A DNA stretch of 54,289 nt from NCBI GenBank assembly GCA_041747855.1, contig JBGTEJ010000079.1, positions 1-54,289 of the forward strand, read 5' to 3'. Source of the stretch: ZC4RG35 sp041747855. Lineage in GTDB: Bacteria; Actinomycetota; Acidimicrobiia; Spongiisociales; ZC4RG35. Both the position numbers and the translations under genes were made by a program. Under the pieces are notes generated by a model, which was not told the origin of the DNA, ran no database searches, and saw only the letters and a program-made list of their open reading frames with translations. This document shows positions 1 through 8,181 of the stretch, piece after piece (the stretch's first letter is position 1; every line of letters starts with the position of its first letter).

Positions 1-1
1 C

Positions 2-769
2 TTCGACATCGACGAACTCGATGCCTTCTACGGGACCTTCAAGGCACTCAAGAACGTATCTCTCGACATTCGTCACAATGAGATCACCGCCTTCATCGGG
101 CCCTCAGGGTGTGGGAAGTCCACGCTGATCCGGTGCCTGAACCGGATGAACGACCTTATTCCCGGGTCCTCCGTCAGGGGAAGTGTCATCTACAACGGGG
201 AGGACATATACGCCCCTGATATAGACCCTGTCGAGGTGCGGCGAAGGATAGGGATGGTCTTCCAGAAGCCGAATCCGTTTCCCAAGTCGATATACGACAA
301 CGTTGCCTTCGGTCCCAAGTTGAATGGGACCCGCAAGGGTCTCGACGACATAGTCGAGGGTGCTCTGACCCAGGCAGCCCTGTGGGATGAGGTCAAGGAC
401 AAGCTCAACGAGAGCGGACTGGCCCTGTCAGGAGGGCAACAGCAGCGACTCTGTATAGCCAGGGCGATCGCCACCCGTCCCGATGTGATCTTGATGGACG
501 AACCCTGCTCCGCCCTTGATCCGATAGCCACCAATCGGATCGAGGAACTTATGATCGACCTCAAGAACGATTACACCATCGTCATTGTGACCCACAACAT
601 GCAGCAGGCAGCCAGAGTCTCGGACCGAACCGCCTTCTTCTCTGTCGAAGTCGACGAGCCGACGGGACAGCGTTCCGGAAAGCTGATCGAGTACGGGACG
701 ACGGATGTCATCTTCACCACCCCAGAGCAGAAGCAGACTGAGGACTACATCACGGGAAGGTTCGGATGA
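2..769 (+). CDS. pstB: Phosphate ABC transporter ATP-binding protein PstB (5' end cut by window)
   Basis: This is the ATPase of the PstSCAB high-affinity phosphate importer, acting on the inner face of the membrane. The frame is open from base 2, so the N-terminus lies outside the window. A Walker A motif (GPSGCGKST) is encoded near bases 98-124, followed by the Q-loop region (VFQKPNPFP), the ABC signature (LSGGQQQR) and Walker B (VILMDEPCSALDP). The NPFPKSIYDN stretch after the Q-loop is typical of PstB rather than of amino-acid ATPases. The first internal ATG, at 146, lies after Walker A and cannot be the real start. The stop overlaps phoU by 4 nt (ATGA), indicating translational coupling. 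Very confident. Confidence 0.97.
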   Translation, partial: FDIDELDAFYGTFKALKNVSLDIRHNEITAFIGPSGCGKSTLIRCLNRMNDLIPGSSVRGSVIYNGEDIYAPDIDPVEVRRRIGMVFQKPNPFPKSIYDNVAFGPKLNGTRKGLDDIVEGALTQAALWDEVKDKLNESGLALSGGQQQRLCIARAIATRPDVILMDEPCSALDPIATNRIEELMIDLKNDYTIVIVTHNMQQAARVSDRTAFFSVEVDEPTGQRSGKLIEYGTTDVIFTTPEQKQTEDYITGRFG

Positions 770-1452
770 CCGACACCAGGGCTCACTTCCACCAGGACCT
801 CGATGCGCTCCAGGCCGAACTCCTCGGTGTGGCCGAGAGAGCGATAGTCATGGTGGGGAAGGCTGTCGAGGCCGTCACCACTGGAAACCTGGAACTCGCC
901 AACGAGGTCGTTTCCGCCGACGACGAGATCGACAGGACCTACCTCGACATCCACAACAGGTGGATCAACATGATGGCCCGACAGCAGCCGATGGGCTCCG
1001 ACCTGCGCCGCATGGCGGTGATCCTCCAGCTCAACATGACGTTCGAGCGGATGGGCGACCAGTGCGTCAATATCGCCAAGAGCACGCGTCACACCCAGGG
1101 TCTTCCTCGGGACCCGACGATCGTCCAGCTTCTGAGGGAGATGGCGGATCTGGTCCAGCCAATGATCAGGACCGGTGTGGAGGCATACATACGCGGTGAT
1201 GTGGACGAGGCACGCCTTCTCCCTGCCATGGACGAACCGATCGACCGGATCAATAGGAACATGTATCGCCACGCGGTCGCAGCAGGTCCCGAGCCGGACC
1301 GGCTCGAGTGGGCTATCAAGATGATGCTCGTATCCCGCGCCCTGGAGAGGATCGGGGATCAGGTGGTCGACCTGGCCGAACAGACCGTGTACCTGTTGAC
1401 AGGGGAGAAGGCCGAGTTCGATGAGGCTTTCCCTGCCGATGACGACGAGTGA
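766..1452 (+). CDS. phoU: Phosphate signalling protein PhoU
   Basis: PhoU is a cytoplasmic helical protein that links the Pst transporter to the phosphate-sensing histidine kinase and damps the Pho response when phosphate is plentiful. The 228-residue length fits the family. Two repeats of the three-helix PhoU fold are visible, each with the metal-binding-type segment: RMAVILQLNMTFERMGDQCVNIAK in the first half (given here as positions about 84-107) and LVSRALERIGDQVVDLAEQ near the C-terminus. The gene starts inside the pstB stop codon and its end overlaps the following response regulator by 14 nt. The order pstB-phoU-regulator-kinase supports the assignment. Confidence 0.95.
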   Translation: MTDTRAHFHQDLDALQAELLGVAERAIVMVGKAVEAVTTGNLELANEVVSADDEIDRTYLDIHNRWINMMARQQPMGSDLRRMAVILQLNMTFERMGDQCVNIAKSTRHTQGLPRDPTIVQLLREMADLVQPMIRTGVEAYIRGDVDEARLLPAMDEPIDRINRNMYRHAVAAGPEPDRLEWAIKMMLVSRALERIGDQVVDLAEQTVYLLTGEKAEFDEAFPADDDE

Positions 1453-2149
1453 CAGACGCCCGTATCGAGTGCTCATCATCGAGGACGAGGTGGGTCTGGC
1501 AGATTCCATCCGATACACGTTGGAGACGGAGGGTTTCGATGTGGTTCAGGCGGGAACTGGTCCAACGGGTGTCGAGGCAGCCAGAATCCACGGGCCGGAT
1601 GTCATCCTCCTCGATCTGATGCTCCCGGAAATGTCCGGTCTCGACGTGTGTCGTCAGGTGCGGGCCTTCACCGACACACCGATCATCATGCTCACCGCCA
1701 AGGATGCCGAAGCCGACAAAGTGGCAGGTCTCGAGTTGGGAGCCGACGACTACATGACCAAGCCGTTCTCGATGCGGGAACTGATCGCAAGAGTCAGATC
1801 GCAGTTGAGGAGGATGTCGAGGACCGGGTTGCTGGCCGACACAAACGAGATCCTTCGGGGGGGTTCGGTCGAACTCGATATCGATGCTCATGTGGTCAGA
1901 GTCGACGGCAACGAGGTCGAGGTTCGACCCAAAGAGTTCGACCTGCTCGAAGCCCTGATGAGGCGGAAGGACAGGTTGGCGGCGCGACACACTCTGATCG
2001 ACGAAGTGTGGGGGACCTCATACTTCGGAGACACCAAGACACTCGACGTCCATATCAAACGTCTCAGGGAGAAGATCGAGGAGGATCCGTCTCAGCCCCG
2101 TCACATAGTTACCGTAAGGGGTCTGGGATACAAGTTCGTAGATGAGTGA
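1439..2149 (+). CDS. OmpR/PhoB-family response regulator (PhoP/RegX3-like)
   Basis: A DNA-binding response regulator of 236 residues, probably controlling the phosphate regulon. The receiver domain (about 9-125) has the acidic pair E15/D16 and phospho-acceptor D59 in the context ILLDLMLPEMSG; the conserved Lys lies in DDYMTKPFS. A winged-helix DNA-binding domain follows, with VRPKEFDLLEALM and the C-terminal VTVRGLGYKF signature. I chose ATG 1439 (MTTSDRRPYRVLII) over the longer ATG 1421 because it places the receiver domain at the usual distance; both overlap the end of phoU. Its position between phoU and a sensor kinase argues for PhoP/RegX3 function; this is inferred from context. Confidence 0.92.
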   Translation: MTTSDRRPYRVLIIEDEVGLADSIRYTLETEGFDVVQAGTGPTGVEAARIHGPDVILLDLMLPEMSGLDVCRQVRAFTDTPIIMLTAKDAEADKVAGLELGADDYMTKPFSMRELIARVRSQLRRMSRTGLLADTNEILRGGSVELDIDAHVVRVDGNEVEVRPKEFDLLEALMRRKDRLAARHTLIDEVWGTSYFGDTKTLDVHIKRLREKIEEDPSQPRHIVTVRGLGYKFVDE

Positions 2150-3881
2150 GTCCGCGGCGTCGGGCCAAACCACGATCACCAGACGTCTACTGCTGACCGG
2201 CACTTTCGCTGGCCTGATGCTCATCCTCCTTCTCACCCTCCTCGTCGACCGGTCGATACGAACGATTTGGTTGGCCGACCTGGACCGGGACCTGGAAACA
2301 GTCGCCGCTTCTGCCCTCGCCGGCCTACCTGAAGGGGCGAAACCGGATCAAGCCTGGGCTGATCGGATAGCCGAAGTGGCAGTGGTCAGGGTCACCGTGA
2401 TCGACCTTTCCGGGGTGGTGCTCGCCGATACCCGACAGGACCCTGCGCAGATGGACAACCATGCAGGTCGGGATGAGGTGCGCGCCGCGCTGACCGGTGT
2501 CACCGGTCACGCCACGAGGACCAGTATCTCGACCGGGGACCGGGAGAGGTATGTTGCCTTGCCTCCCAATGACGGGCTCATAGTCAGGGTCTCCACGTCG
2601 ACGAGCGTCATCGAGGCTGAACTGTCCCAGACCAGGGCCTCCATCATCAGAGTCGCTCTTGTGGTCGCGGTCGTCGCCATCGGTGCCCTGGTCTTGATGG
2701 GCCGCCGGGCCGCCCGTCCGATCATCGCTCTTGCCGACCATGCCCAGGCAACCGCACGTGGAGAGCGGAAGGTGGTCCCGACCCGGTCGAACGTGGTGGA
2801 ACTCGACCGTTTGAGTTTGGCGCTGGCAACCATCTCTCAGGACCTGGGAGGACGAGTGGAGGAGGCGGAGCAGGCCTCCTCTCTGCTCGAGGTGGTACTC
2901 GGGGCCATTCCCCAAGGGACCGTCCTGTTCGACGGGGGAGACAGGGTTGTCTACACCAACCCCGCAGCCGTCCGGATCCTCGGTCGGGTGCCGGACACGC
3001 TTTCCGGTTTGGCCCCCTTCCAGTTCCAGATGGCAGTGCGACAAGCCAGGGAGGAAGCGGCGACCGTGGTCAGGGAGACTGACCATGGAGTGCCGCCGCG
3101 ACGACTGCGGGGCGTGGCCACTCCATTTGTTGATGACCCACGCATTCTTCTGGTAGTCGTGGACATCACCGAGAGAGAAAGAGTCGACTCGATACGGCGT
3201 GACTTCGTGGCCAACGCTTCGCATGAGCTCAAAACACCCGTCGCCACCATCATCGCCTCATCCGAAGCTCTCCAGATCGCCCTCAGCAAAGGGGATCAGA
3301 AGGCCGAAAAGTTCGCCTCGCGGATCGAAGACTCGGCGCGCCAGTTGGAGAGACTGGTCTCAGATCTCCTCGACCTGTCGCGTTTGGAGAAGGAGACTCG
3401 CGAAATCACCCCGGTCCGACTCGATCGGGTGGTCGCCGAAGAGATCGAGAGGGTCAGGGACCGTGTCGCCGACAACCAACTCACCTTGGTTTCCGACGGT
3501 GTTGCCGTTTCGGTATTGGGCAGCCGGAGTGACCTCGGTCTTGCGGTGCGCAATCTCCTCGACAATGCCATCCGGTACACACCAGGGGGAGGGTCGATTG
3601 AGGTAAGCGTGGGACGGGAGGGCGACCGAGCCACCCTTCGTGTTTCCGATACTGGTGAGGGGATACCTTCCAAGGATGCGGGAAGAGTCTTCGAGAGGTT
3701 CTACAGGGTCGACTCGGCCAGATCGAGATCGACCGGTGGCACCGGTCTCGGTCTTGCGATAGTGCGTCATGTTGCCGACACCCATGGCGGCGGGGTGTCA
3801 GTAGACAGCGAACTCGGTCGCGGATCTGTCTTCACTGTCTGGCTGCCCCTACTCGAAAGCGAAAGTCCTGCCGATAACTAG
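2142..3881 (+). CDS. Membrane sensor histidine kinase (PhoR/SenX3-like)
   Basis: A 579-residue two-transmembrane sensor kinase, the likely partner of the preceding regulator. One membrane helix lies near residues 16-36 and a second near 167-189, enclosing an extracytoplasmic domain of about 130 residues. A HAMP segment and a PAS-like domain (about 245-345) follow. The dimerisation/phosphoacceptor box is RRDFVANASHELKTPV with the phosphorylated histidine at residue 361. The catalytic domain carries the N box (LLDNAIRYTP), G1 (VSDTGEGIP), the F box (FERFYRVD) and G2 (GGTGLGLAIVRHV). It overlaps the regulator by 8 nt. Phosphate sensing is inferred from pst-phoU upstream; the ligand cannot be read from sequence. 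Confidence 0.93.
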   Translation: MSESAASGQTTITRRLLLTGTFAGLMLILLLTLLVDRSIRTIWLADLDRDLETVAASALAGLPEGAKPDQAWADRIAEVAVVRVTVIDLSGVVLADTRQDPAQMDNHAGRDEVRAALTGVTGHATRTSISTGDRERYVALPPNDGLIVRVSTSTSVIEAELSQTRASIIRVALVVAVVAIGALVLMGRRAARPIIALADHAQATARGERKVVPTRSNVVELDRLSLALATISQDLGGRVEEAEQASSLLEVVLGAIPQGTVLFDGGDRVVYTNPAAVRILGRVPDTLSGLAPFQFQMAVRQAREEAATVVRETDHGVPPRRLRGVATPFVDDPRILLVVVDITERERVDSIRRDFVANASHELKTPVATIIASSEALQIALSKGDQKAEKFASRIEDSARQLERLVSDLLDLSRLEKETREITPVRLDRVVAEEIERVRDRVADNQLTLVSDGVAVSVLGSRSDLGLAVRNLLDNAIRYTPGGGSIEVSVGREGDRATLRVSDTGEGIPSKDAGRVFERFYRVDSARSRSTGGTGLGLAIVRHVADTHGGGVSVDSELGRGSVFTVWLPLLESESPADN

Positions 3882-3910
3882 CCTTGTGGTACCGCAGCCG
3901 CGGTGACGTC

Positions 3911-5758
3911 ATGCTCGAGAACATCACCAGCCCATCCGACCTTCGGGATTTGAACTCCGACGAACTCGTCGCCCTGTGCGAGGAGATACGCGGATTCATC
4001 CTCGACAAGGTCTCCCGGACCGGTGGTCATCTGTCCCCGAACCTCGGTGTTGTCGAGCTGACCCTGGCCCTCCATCGTGTGTTCGACTCGCCCAACGACC
4101 GTTTTATCTGGGATGTCGGACACCAGGCGTATGTTCACAAACTGGTGACCGGACGGGCGGACGGATTCGATCGGCTCAGAAGTACGGGAGGATTGTCCGG
4201 GTATCCCAGCCGGGAGGAGTCAGAGCACGACTTCGTGGAGAACAGTCACGCTTCGACCTCTTTGAGCTACGCCCTCGGTCACGCCCTTTCGGGTTTCCCG
4301 GGTTGGACCATCGCCATCATCGGGGATGGGGCATTCACCGGGGGCATGGCTTATGAGGCCCTGAACCACATTTCCGTTGCCCGACCGGAACGTCTGATGA
4401 TCGTCCTCAACGACAACGGTCGCTCCTATGCGCCAACCGTCGGGGGGATGGCGGCCCTGGCCAATCTCGCTCACTACCGGATCGATCCGCGATATGAGAA
4501 GGCGAAACGGGCAGTCGGCAAGATGCTACGTGGGATCCCTCTGGTCGGGGAGACTGCGGACGAGCTCGCCAGCCGGATGAAGGACGCCTTCAAGCAGATG
4601 CTCGAGCCCTCGACTGTGTTCGACGCCTTGGGACTCAAGTACTCCGGGGCCCTGAACGGTCATGACATCGCTCTGCTCGAGGAGACCTTCAACCTTGCCA
4701 AGACCTACCGGGAGCCAGTGGTGATCCATGTGGTCACCGAGAAGGGCAACGGATACAAGCCTGCGATAGAGGATGAAGAAGAGAAGCTCCACGGTGTCGG
4801 GATCTTCGACATCGCGACCGGGCGAGCCTTGAAGACAGAACTGAAGCTCACTGATGTCGCCGGCAAGGCGTTGGCCGAGGCAGCCTCCAAGCGTCCCGAT
4901 GTCGTGGGGATCTCGGCAGCTATGGTCTCCACGGCCGGACTGCGTGAGATGGCCAACAGGTTCCCCGACCGGGTTATCGACACCGGGATCGCCGAGCAAC
5001 ATTCGATCACACTTGCTGCCGGTATGGCGATGGCCGGTAAACGCCCGGTCGTTGCCATCTACTCATCCTTCCTGCAACGAGGGTTCGATCAGATCATCTC
5101 CGACGTGGCACTCCACAATTTGCCGGTTGTTTTCCTCATCGATCGCGCTGGAATCACCGGTCCGGACGGTCCCTCCCACCATGGGGTGTTCGACCTGGCT
5201 TATCTTCGGATGATTCCCAACATGACGGTCGGGGCACCGGCCGATGCCACCGAGTTGTGCGCCATGATCGAGACCGCCGTAGACCACGATGGGCCCATCG
5301 CCATTCGTTATCCCAAGGGTGGAGCTGTCTCCATACCGGCCCTACCCGTAGAACCCCTGCCGGTCGGTGAGGCCGAACTGGTGAGACCCGGGAACGACGT
5401 GATGCTGCTGGCGGTCGGCCGCATGGTCGAAGTGGCTGAGAAGGCGGCGCTCGACCTCGCCGAACGCGGGGTGAATGCCGGGGTCATCAACGCCAGATGG
5501 GTGAAACCACTCGACCCCAGACTGGTCGAGTGGACAGGTTCTACCGCCCACATCGTCACCCTGGAGGATGGTGTGGTCATCGGTGGCTTCGGATCTGGCG
5601 TGATGGAACTCCTGTCCTCGGCGGGCGTAGTGAAACCGGTAACGGCTATCGGAGTACCCGATCGTTTCCTGCCTTTCGGGTCCGCCCCCGACCTTCATCA
5701 TGCGTCAGGCATGGATGCCGACTCGGTCGTGGAGCGCGTTATCGCCTTGATTGGCTGA
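3911..5758 (+). CDS. dxs: 1-deoxy-D-xylulose-5-phosphate synthase
   Basis: DXS condenses pyruvate and glyceraldehyde 3-phosphate using thiamine diphosphate, the first step of the MEP isoprenoid pathway. The 615-residue length from ATG 3911 is normal for the family. Recognisable elements are HQAYVHKLVTGR, the thiamine-binding IIGDGAFTGGMAYEALN, LNDNGRSYAPTVGGM and TEKGNGYKPA, then the transketolase-like pyrimidine-binding domain (RFPDRVIDTGIAEQHS, DRAGITGPDGPSHHG) and the C-terminal domain. The frame also offers a TTG at 3884, but MLENITSPSDL is the usual N-terminus. It lies 29 nt after the kinase gene on the same strand with no visible terminator, so it may be cotranscribed with the pho genes. 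Confidence 0.96.
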   Translation: MLENITSPSDLRDLNSDELVALCEEIRGFILDKVSRTGGHLSPNLGVVELTLALHRVFDSPNDRFIWDVGHQAYVHKLVTGRADGFDRLRSTGGLSGYPSREESEHDFVENSHASTSLSYALGHALSGFPGWTIAIIGDGAFTGGMAYEALNHISVARPERLMIVLNDNGRSYAPTVGGMAALANLAHYRIDPRYEKAKRAVGKMLRGIPLVGETADELASRMKDAFKQMLEPSTVFDALGLKYSGALNGHDIALLEETFNLAKTYREPVVIHVVTEKGNGYKPAIEDEEEKLHGVGIFDIATGRALKTELKLTDVAGKALAEAASKRPDVVGISAAMVSTAGLREMANRFPDRVIDTGIAEQHSITLAAGMAMAGKRPVVAIYSSFLQRGFDQIISDVALHNLPVVFLIDRAGITGPDGPSHHGVFDLAYLRMIPNMTVGAPADATELCAMIETAVDHDGPIAIRYPKGGAVSIPALPVEPLPVGEAELVRPGNDVMLLAVGRMVEVAEKAALDLAERGVNAGVINARWVKPLDPRLVEWTGSTAHIVTLEDGVVIGGFGSGVMELLSSAGVVKPVTAIGVPDRFLPFGSAPDLHHASGMDADSVVERVIALIG

Positions 5759-5819
5759 TCGGGGCCTGTGCACACCACTTCGGGCCGACGTTTTTGCGAC
5801 GCGACCTCCCTCCGGCGAT

Positions 5820-5880
5820 TAGGGTCGTAGGACCATGCCACCCGAAGAAGGGTGAATGGCATAGTCAATATGGAGGAAGA
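5820..5880 (+). promoter_or_regulatory. Leader region of the aap operon with ribosome-binding site
   Basis: The 122-nt gap between dxs and aapJ carries a TANNNT-type box (TAGGGT, 5820-5825) with no convincing -35. A strong Shine-Dalgarno sequence, GGAGGA at 5872-5877, stands 3 nt before ATG 5881 and fixes the aapJ start. I see no riboswitch fold or intrinsic terminator for dxs here. The promoter call is tentative; the ribosome-binding site is clear. Confidence 0.45.
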
Positions 5881-6960
5881 ATGCGTTTTAAGAAGCTAAT
5901 TGCGGTGATTGCCGTGCTCTCGATGGCCCTGGTCGCCTGTACCGAGACCAGCGGAAGCACCACCACGCAAGCAGGGGGAGGCGGGGGTTCGACACTTGCC
6001 GCTATTCAGGCACGTGGAACCTTGAACTGCGGTGTCAACAATGCCGTGCCGGGGTTTGGGTTCGTCGATGCCGACGGGAACTACAGCGGGTTCGACATCG
6101 ACTTCTGCAAGGCGTTGGCAGCCGCGGTATTCGGTGATGCCACCAAAGTGACTTATGTGCCTTTGACCGCTCAACAGCGTTTCACCGCCCTTCAGGGTCG
6201 TGAGATCGATGTCCTCATCCGTAACACCACCTTCACTGCGACCCGAGATGGCTCGCTGGCGTCCACATTCGCCACCACCACCTTCTACGACGGTCAGGGG
6301 ATGATGGTGCGGACAGGGGAATTCGACACGATCGATGACATGGCCGACACCACGATATGTGTCCTTTCTGGGACCACGACCGAAGTCAACTTGGCCATTC
6401 GTATGACCGGGATCACGCACACGGCCCAAACCTATGAGAACAACGACCAGCTTCAGGCGGCGTTCATTGCTGGTACGTGTGATGGATGGACCTCTGACAA
6501 GTCGCAGCTTGCTGCGCAGAGGTCTGCTTATCCCGAGTCGTCGGGTGGTCCGGCTGCTCTCGAGATCCTCGAGGAAACCTTCTCCAAGGAGCCATTGGGA
6601 CCAGCCGTGCTCGATGGCGATTCTCAGTGGGCTCAGATCGTCAACTGGGTCGTTCTGGCCACCATCGCGGCAGAGGAGCTCGGGGTCAACCAGGGCAACG
6701 TGGGCTCGTTCGGCGAAAGCACCAACAACGCGATACGTCGTCTGTTGGGTCTGGACATAACCACCGACGCCGGGACGGCTCCGTTCGACCCGGGACTCGG
6801 ACTGCCCACCGACTTCGCCCGCAAGGTGGTCGAGGCCGTTGGTAACTACGGCGAGATCTACGACCGGCATGTCGGGCCGAACACCCCACTTGGCGTGCCG
6901 AGGGGGTTGAACAATCTGTGGACCAACGGCGGTCTTCTGTACTCGCCGCCTTACTCATAG
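5881..6960 (+). CDS. aapJ: General L-amino-acid ABC transporter, substrate-binding lipoprotein (AapJ-like)
   Basis: A 359-residue periplasmic-type binding protein of the AapJ/BztA branch, expected to deliver amino acids to the AapQM channel. The N-terminus MRFKKLIAVIAVLSMALVAC ends in a lipobox (LVAC), so it is a lipoprotein anchored to the membrane. A short Thr/Gly linker precedes the SBP_bac_3 domain: IQARGTLNCGVNNAVPGFGFVD, then YSGFDIDFCKALAAAVF and a region of RNTTFTATRD. The C-terminal extension (FARKVVEAVGNYGEIYDRHVG) is characteristic of AapJ rather than of short GlnH proteins. The frame is open far upstream inside dxs, but GGAGGA before ATG 5881 and the signal sequence settle the start. 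Confidence 0.93.
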   Translation: MRFKKLIAVIAVLSMALVACTETSGSTTTQAGGGGGSTLAAIQARGTLNCGVNNAVPGFGFVDADGNYSGFDIDFCKALAAAVFGDATKVTYVPLTAQQRFTALQGREIDVLIRNTTFTATRDGSLASTFATTTFYDGQGMMVRTGEFDTIDDMADTTICVLSGTTTEVNLAIRMTGITHTAQTYENNDQLQAAFIAGTCDGWTSDKSQLAAQRSAYPESSGGPAALEILEETFSKEPLGPAVLDGDSQWAQIVNWVVLATIAAEELGVNQGNVGSFGESTNNAIRRLLGLDITTDAGTAPFDPGLGLPTDFARKVVEAVGNYGEIYDRHVGPNTPLGVPRGLNNLWTNGGLLYSPPYS

Positions 6961-6970
6961 ATAGTCGAGA

Positions 6971-7002
6971 GGTTGGGGGCGGTTTCAAGGCCGCCCCCAA
7001 CC
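6971..7002 (+). terminator. Perfect 12-bp hairpin between aapJ and aapQ
   Basis: GGTTGGGGGCGG (6971-6982) pairs perfectly with CCGCCCCCAACC (6991-7002) across an 8-nt loop. It begins 10 nt after the aapJ stop and ends 3 nt before the aapQ ATG. There is no T-run after the stem, so it may be an attenuator or 3'-end stabiliser rather than a full terminator. Such structures commonly give binding-protein mRNA in excess of channel mRNA (known for other ABC operons; inferred here). Confidence 0.8.
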
Positions 7003-7005
7003 TCC

Positions 7006-8181
7006 ATGGCAGCCTTGACTACTGACGGACTGTCGGCAAGACCACCGTTCTGGCGGAGCCTGAAATTCATCCGCTGGTCGATCCAACTCGTGGCCGTGGG
7101 CCTCTCCGTCGCGATCGTCTTCTACCTCTGGAACAACCTGATCCGGAACATGAGGGCGTCGGGGATCTCGACCGACTTCAGCTTTCTGACCCAGGCCCTC
7201 GGCGTGAACATCGCCGGGTCCGACATCAGCCCCGGTGCGCCGATCTGGCGCGGTCTTCTCGTTGGTATAAAGAACACCTTTGCTCTGGTCATAGTCGGTG
7301 TCCCCCTGCTCACCGTTCTAGGAGTCCTGATCGGGATCGGGAAGCTCTCGACCAACTGGCTGGTCGCCAAGATCTGCGCCGTTTACGTGGAACTGTTCCG
7401 AAACCTCCCACCGCTTCTCCTCGTCTATTTCATGTTCAATGCGGTGATCCTCCAGTTCCCGGCAGTGGAGAACTCCTGGGACCTGGGCTTCGTGCTCATC
7501 AATCAGCGCTTCGTCGCCTTTGTGGGGTTCGTCGGGCAGCCCGGCATCGGGATGTACTGGCTGGTCATGGGGGTGACCTTGCTCATCGCCATATGGGTTT
7601 GGATCTGGAGGACCAGGAGATGGGAGCAAACCGGGGAACCTCACCGGCGGGTGGCTTGGTCGATGGCCTTGTTGGGCGCGGTGGCGTTGCTCGCCTTCCT
7701 CATACTCGGCGGCCCCATCGCCCTTTCGATCCCGGCGATCGACGGACGGGTTGCAACGGGTGGCTATCAGGGTCTGGCCCAATACTTTGGGGTGTTGATC
7801 GCTCTTTCCATGTACACCGCTTCACATGTGGCCGAGATCACCAGGGGTTCGATCTTGGCCGTGGCCAAAGGTCAGACCGAAGCGGCTAACGCCCTCGCCC
7901 TCAAGCCGACCCAGCGTCTCCGGCATATTGTCCTCCCCCAGGCGATGAGAATCGCCATTCCACCGGTCATCAGCCAGTACCTCAACTTCACCAAGAACAC
8001 CTCGCTTGCCCTGGCCATCGGATACGCCGAGATCACACGAATCACCTTCCAGACGATCGGCAACGGCCACCCGGCACCACAGATGATCGCCCTGCTCATG
8101 GCCTCCTACCTGGTCTTCTCGCTGACGATCTCGGTATTGGTCAACATTCTCAACCGCCGACTTCAGTACGCAAGCAGATGA
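7006..8181 (+). CDS. aapQ: General L-amino-acid ABC transporter permease AapQ
   Basis: A 391-residue inner-membrane permease, one half of the amino-acid channel. Its length and large insertion between the first helices match AapQ/BztB rather than short GlnP-type permeases. The conserved polar-amino-acid permease segment VYVELFRNLPPLLLVYF lies near residue 125, and the EAA loop (ALALKPTQRLRHIVLPQAMR), which docks on the ATPase, is near the C-terminus. ATG 7006 was chosen; an in-frame TTG at 6973 falls inside the hairpin. There is no good Shine-Dalgarno sequence because the upstream bases form the hairpin arm, so translation may depend on aapJ or on hairpin melting. It overlaps aapM by 4 nt. 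Confidence 0.93.
   Translation: MAALTTDGLSARPPFWRSLKFIRWSIQLVAVGLSVAIVFYLWNNLIRNMRASGISTDFSFLTQALGVNIAGSDISPGAPIWRGLLVGIKNTFALVIVGVPLLTVLGVLIGIGKLSTNWLVAKICAVYVELFRNLPPLLLVYFMFNAVILQFPAVENSWDLGFVLINQRFVAFVGFVGQPGIGMYWLVMGVTLLIAIWVWIWRTRRWEQTGEPHRRVAWSMALLGAVALLAFLILGGPIALSIPAIDGRVATGGYQGLAQYFGVLIALSMYTASHVAEITRGSILAVAKGQTEAANALALKPTQRLRHIVLPQAMRIAIPPVISQYLNFTKNTSLALAIGYAEITRITFQTIGNGHPAPQMIALLMASYLVFSLTISVLVNILNRRLQYASR

Noticed and set aside
5835..5855. Six-codon frame (MPPEEG) behind TAGGGT before aapJ
   Set aside because: The box has no -35, the frame is too short to distinguish from chance and does not overlap aapJ.
5497..5880. In-frame extension of aapJ back into dxs
   Set aside because: It overlaps the dxs coding region; the signal peptide and GGAGGA before ATG 5881 show the real start.
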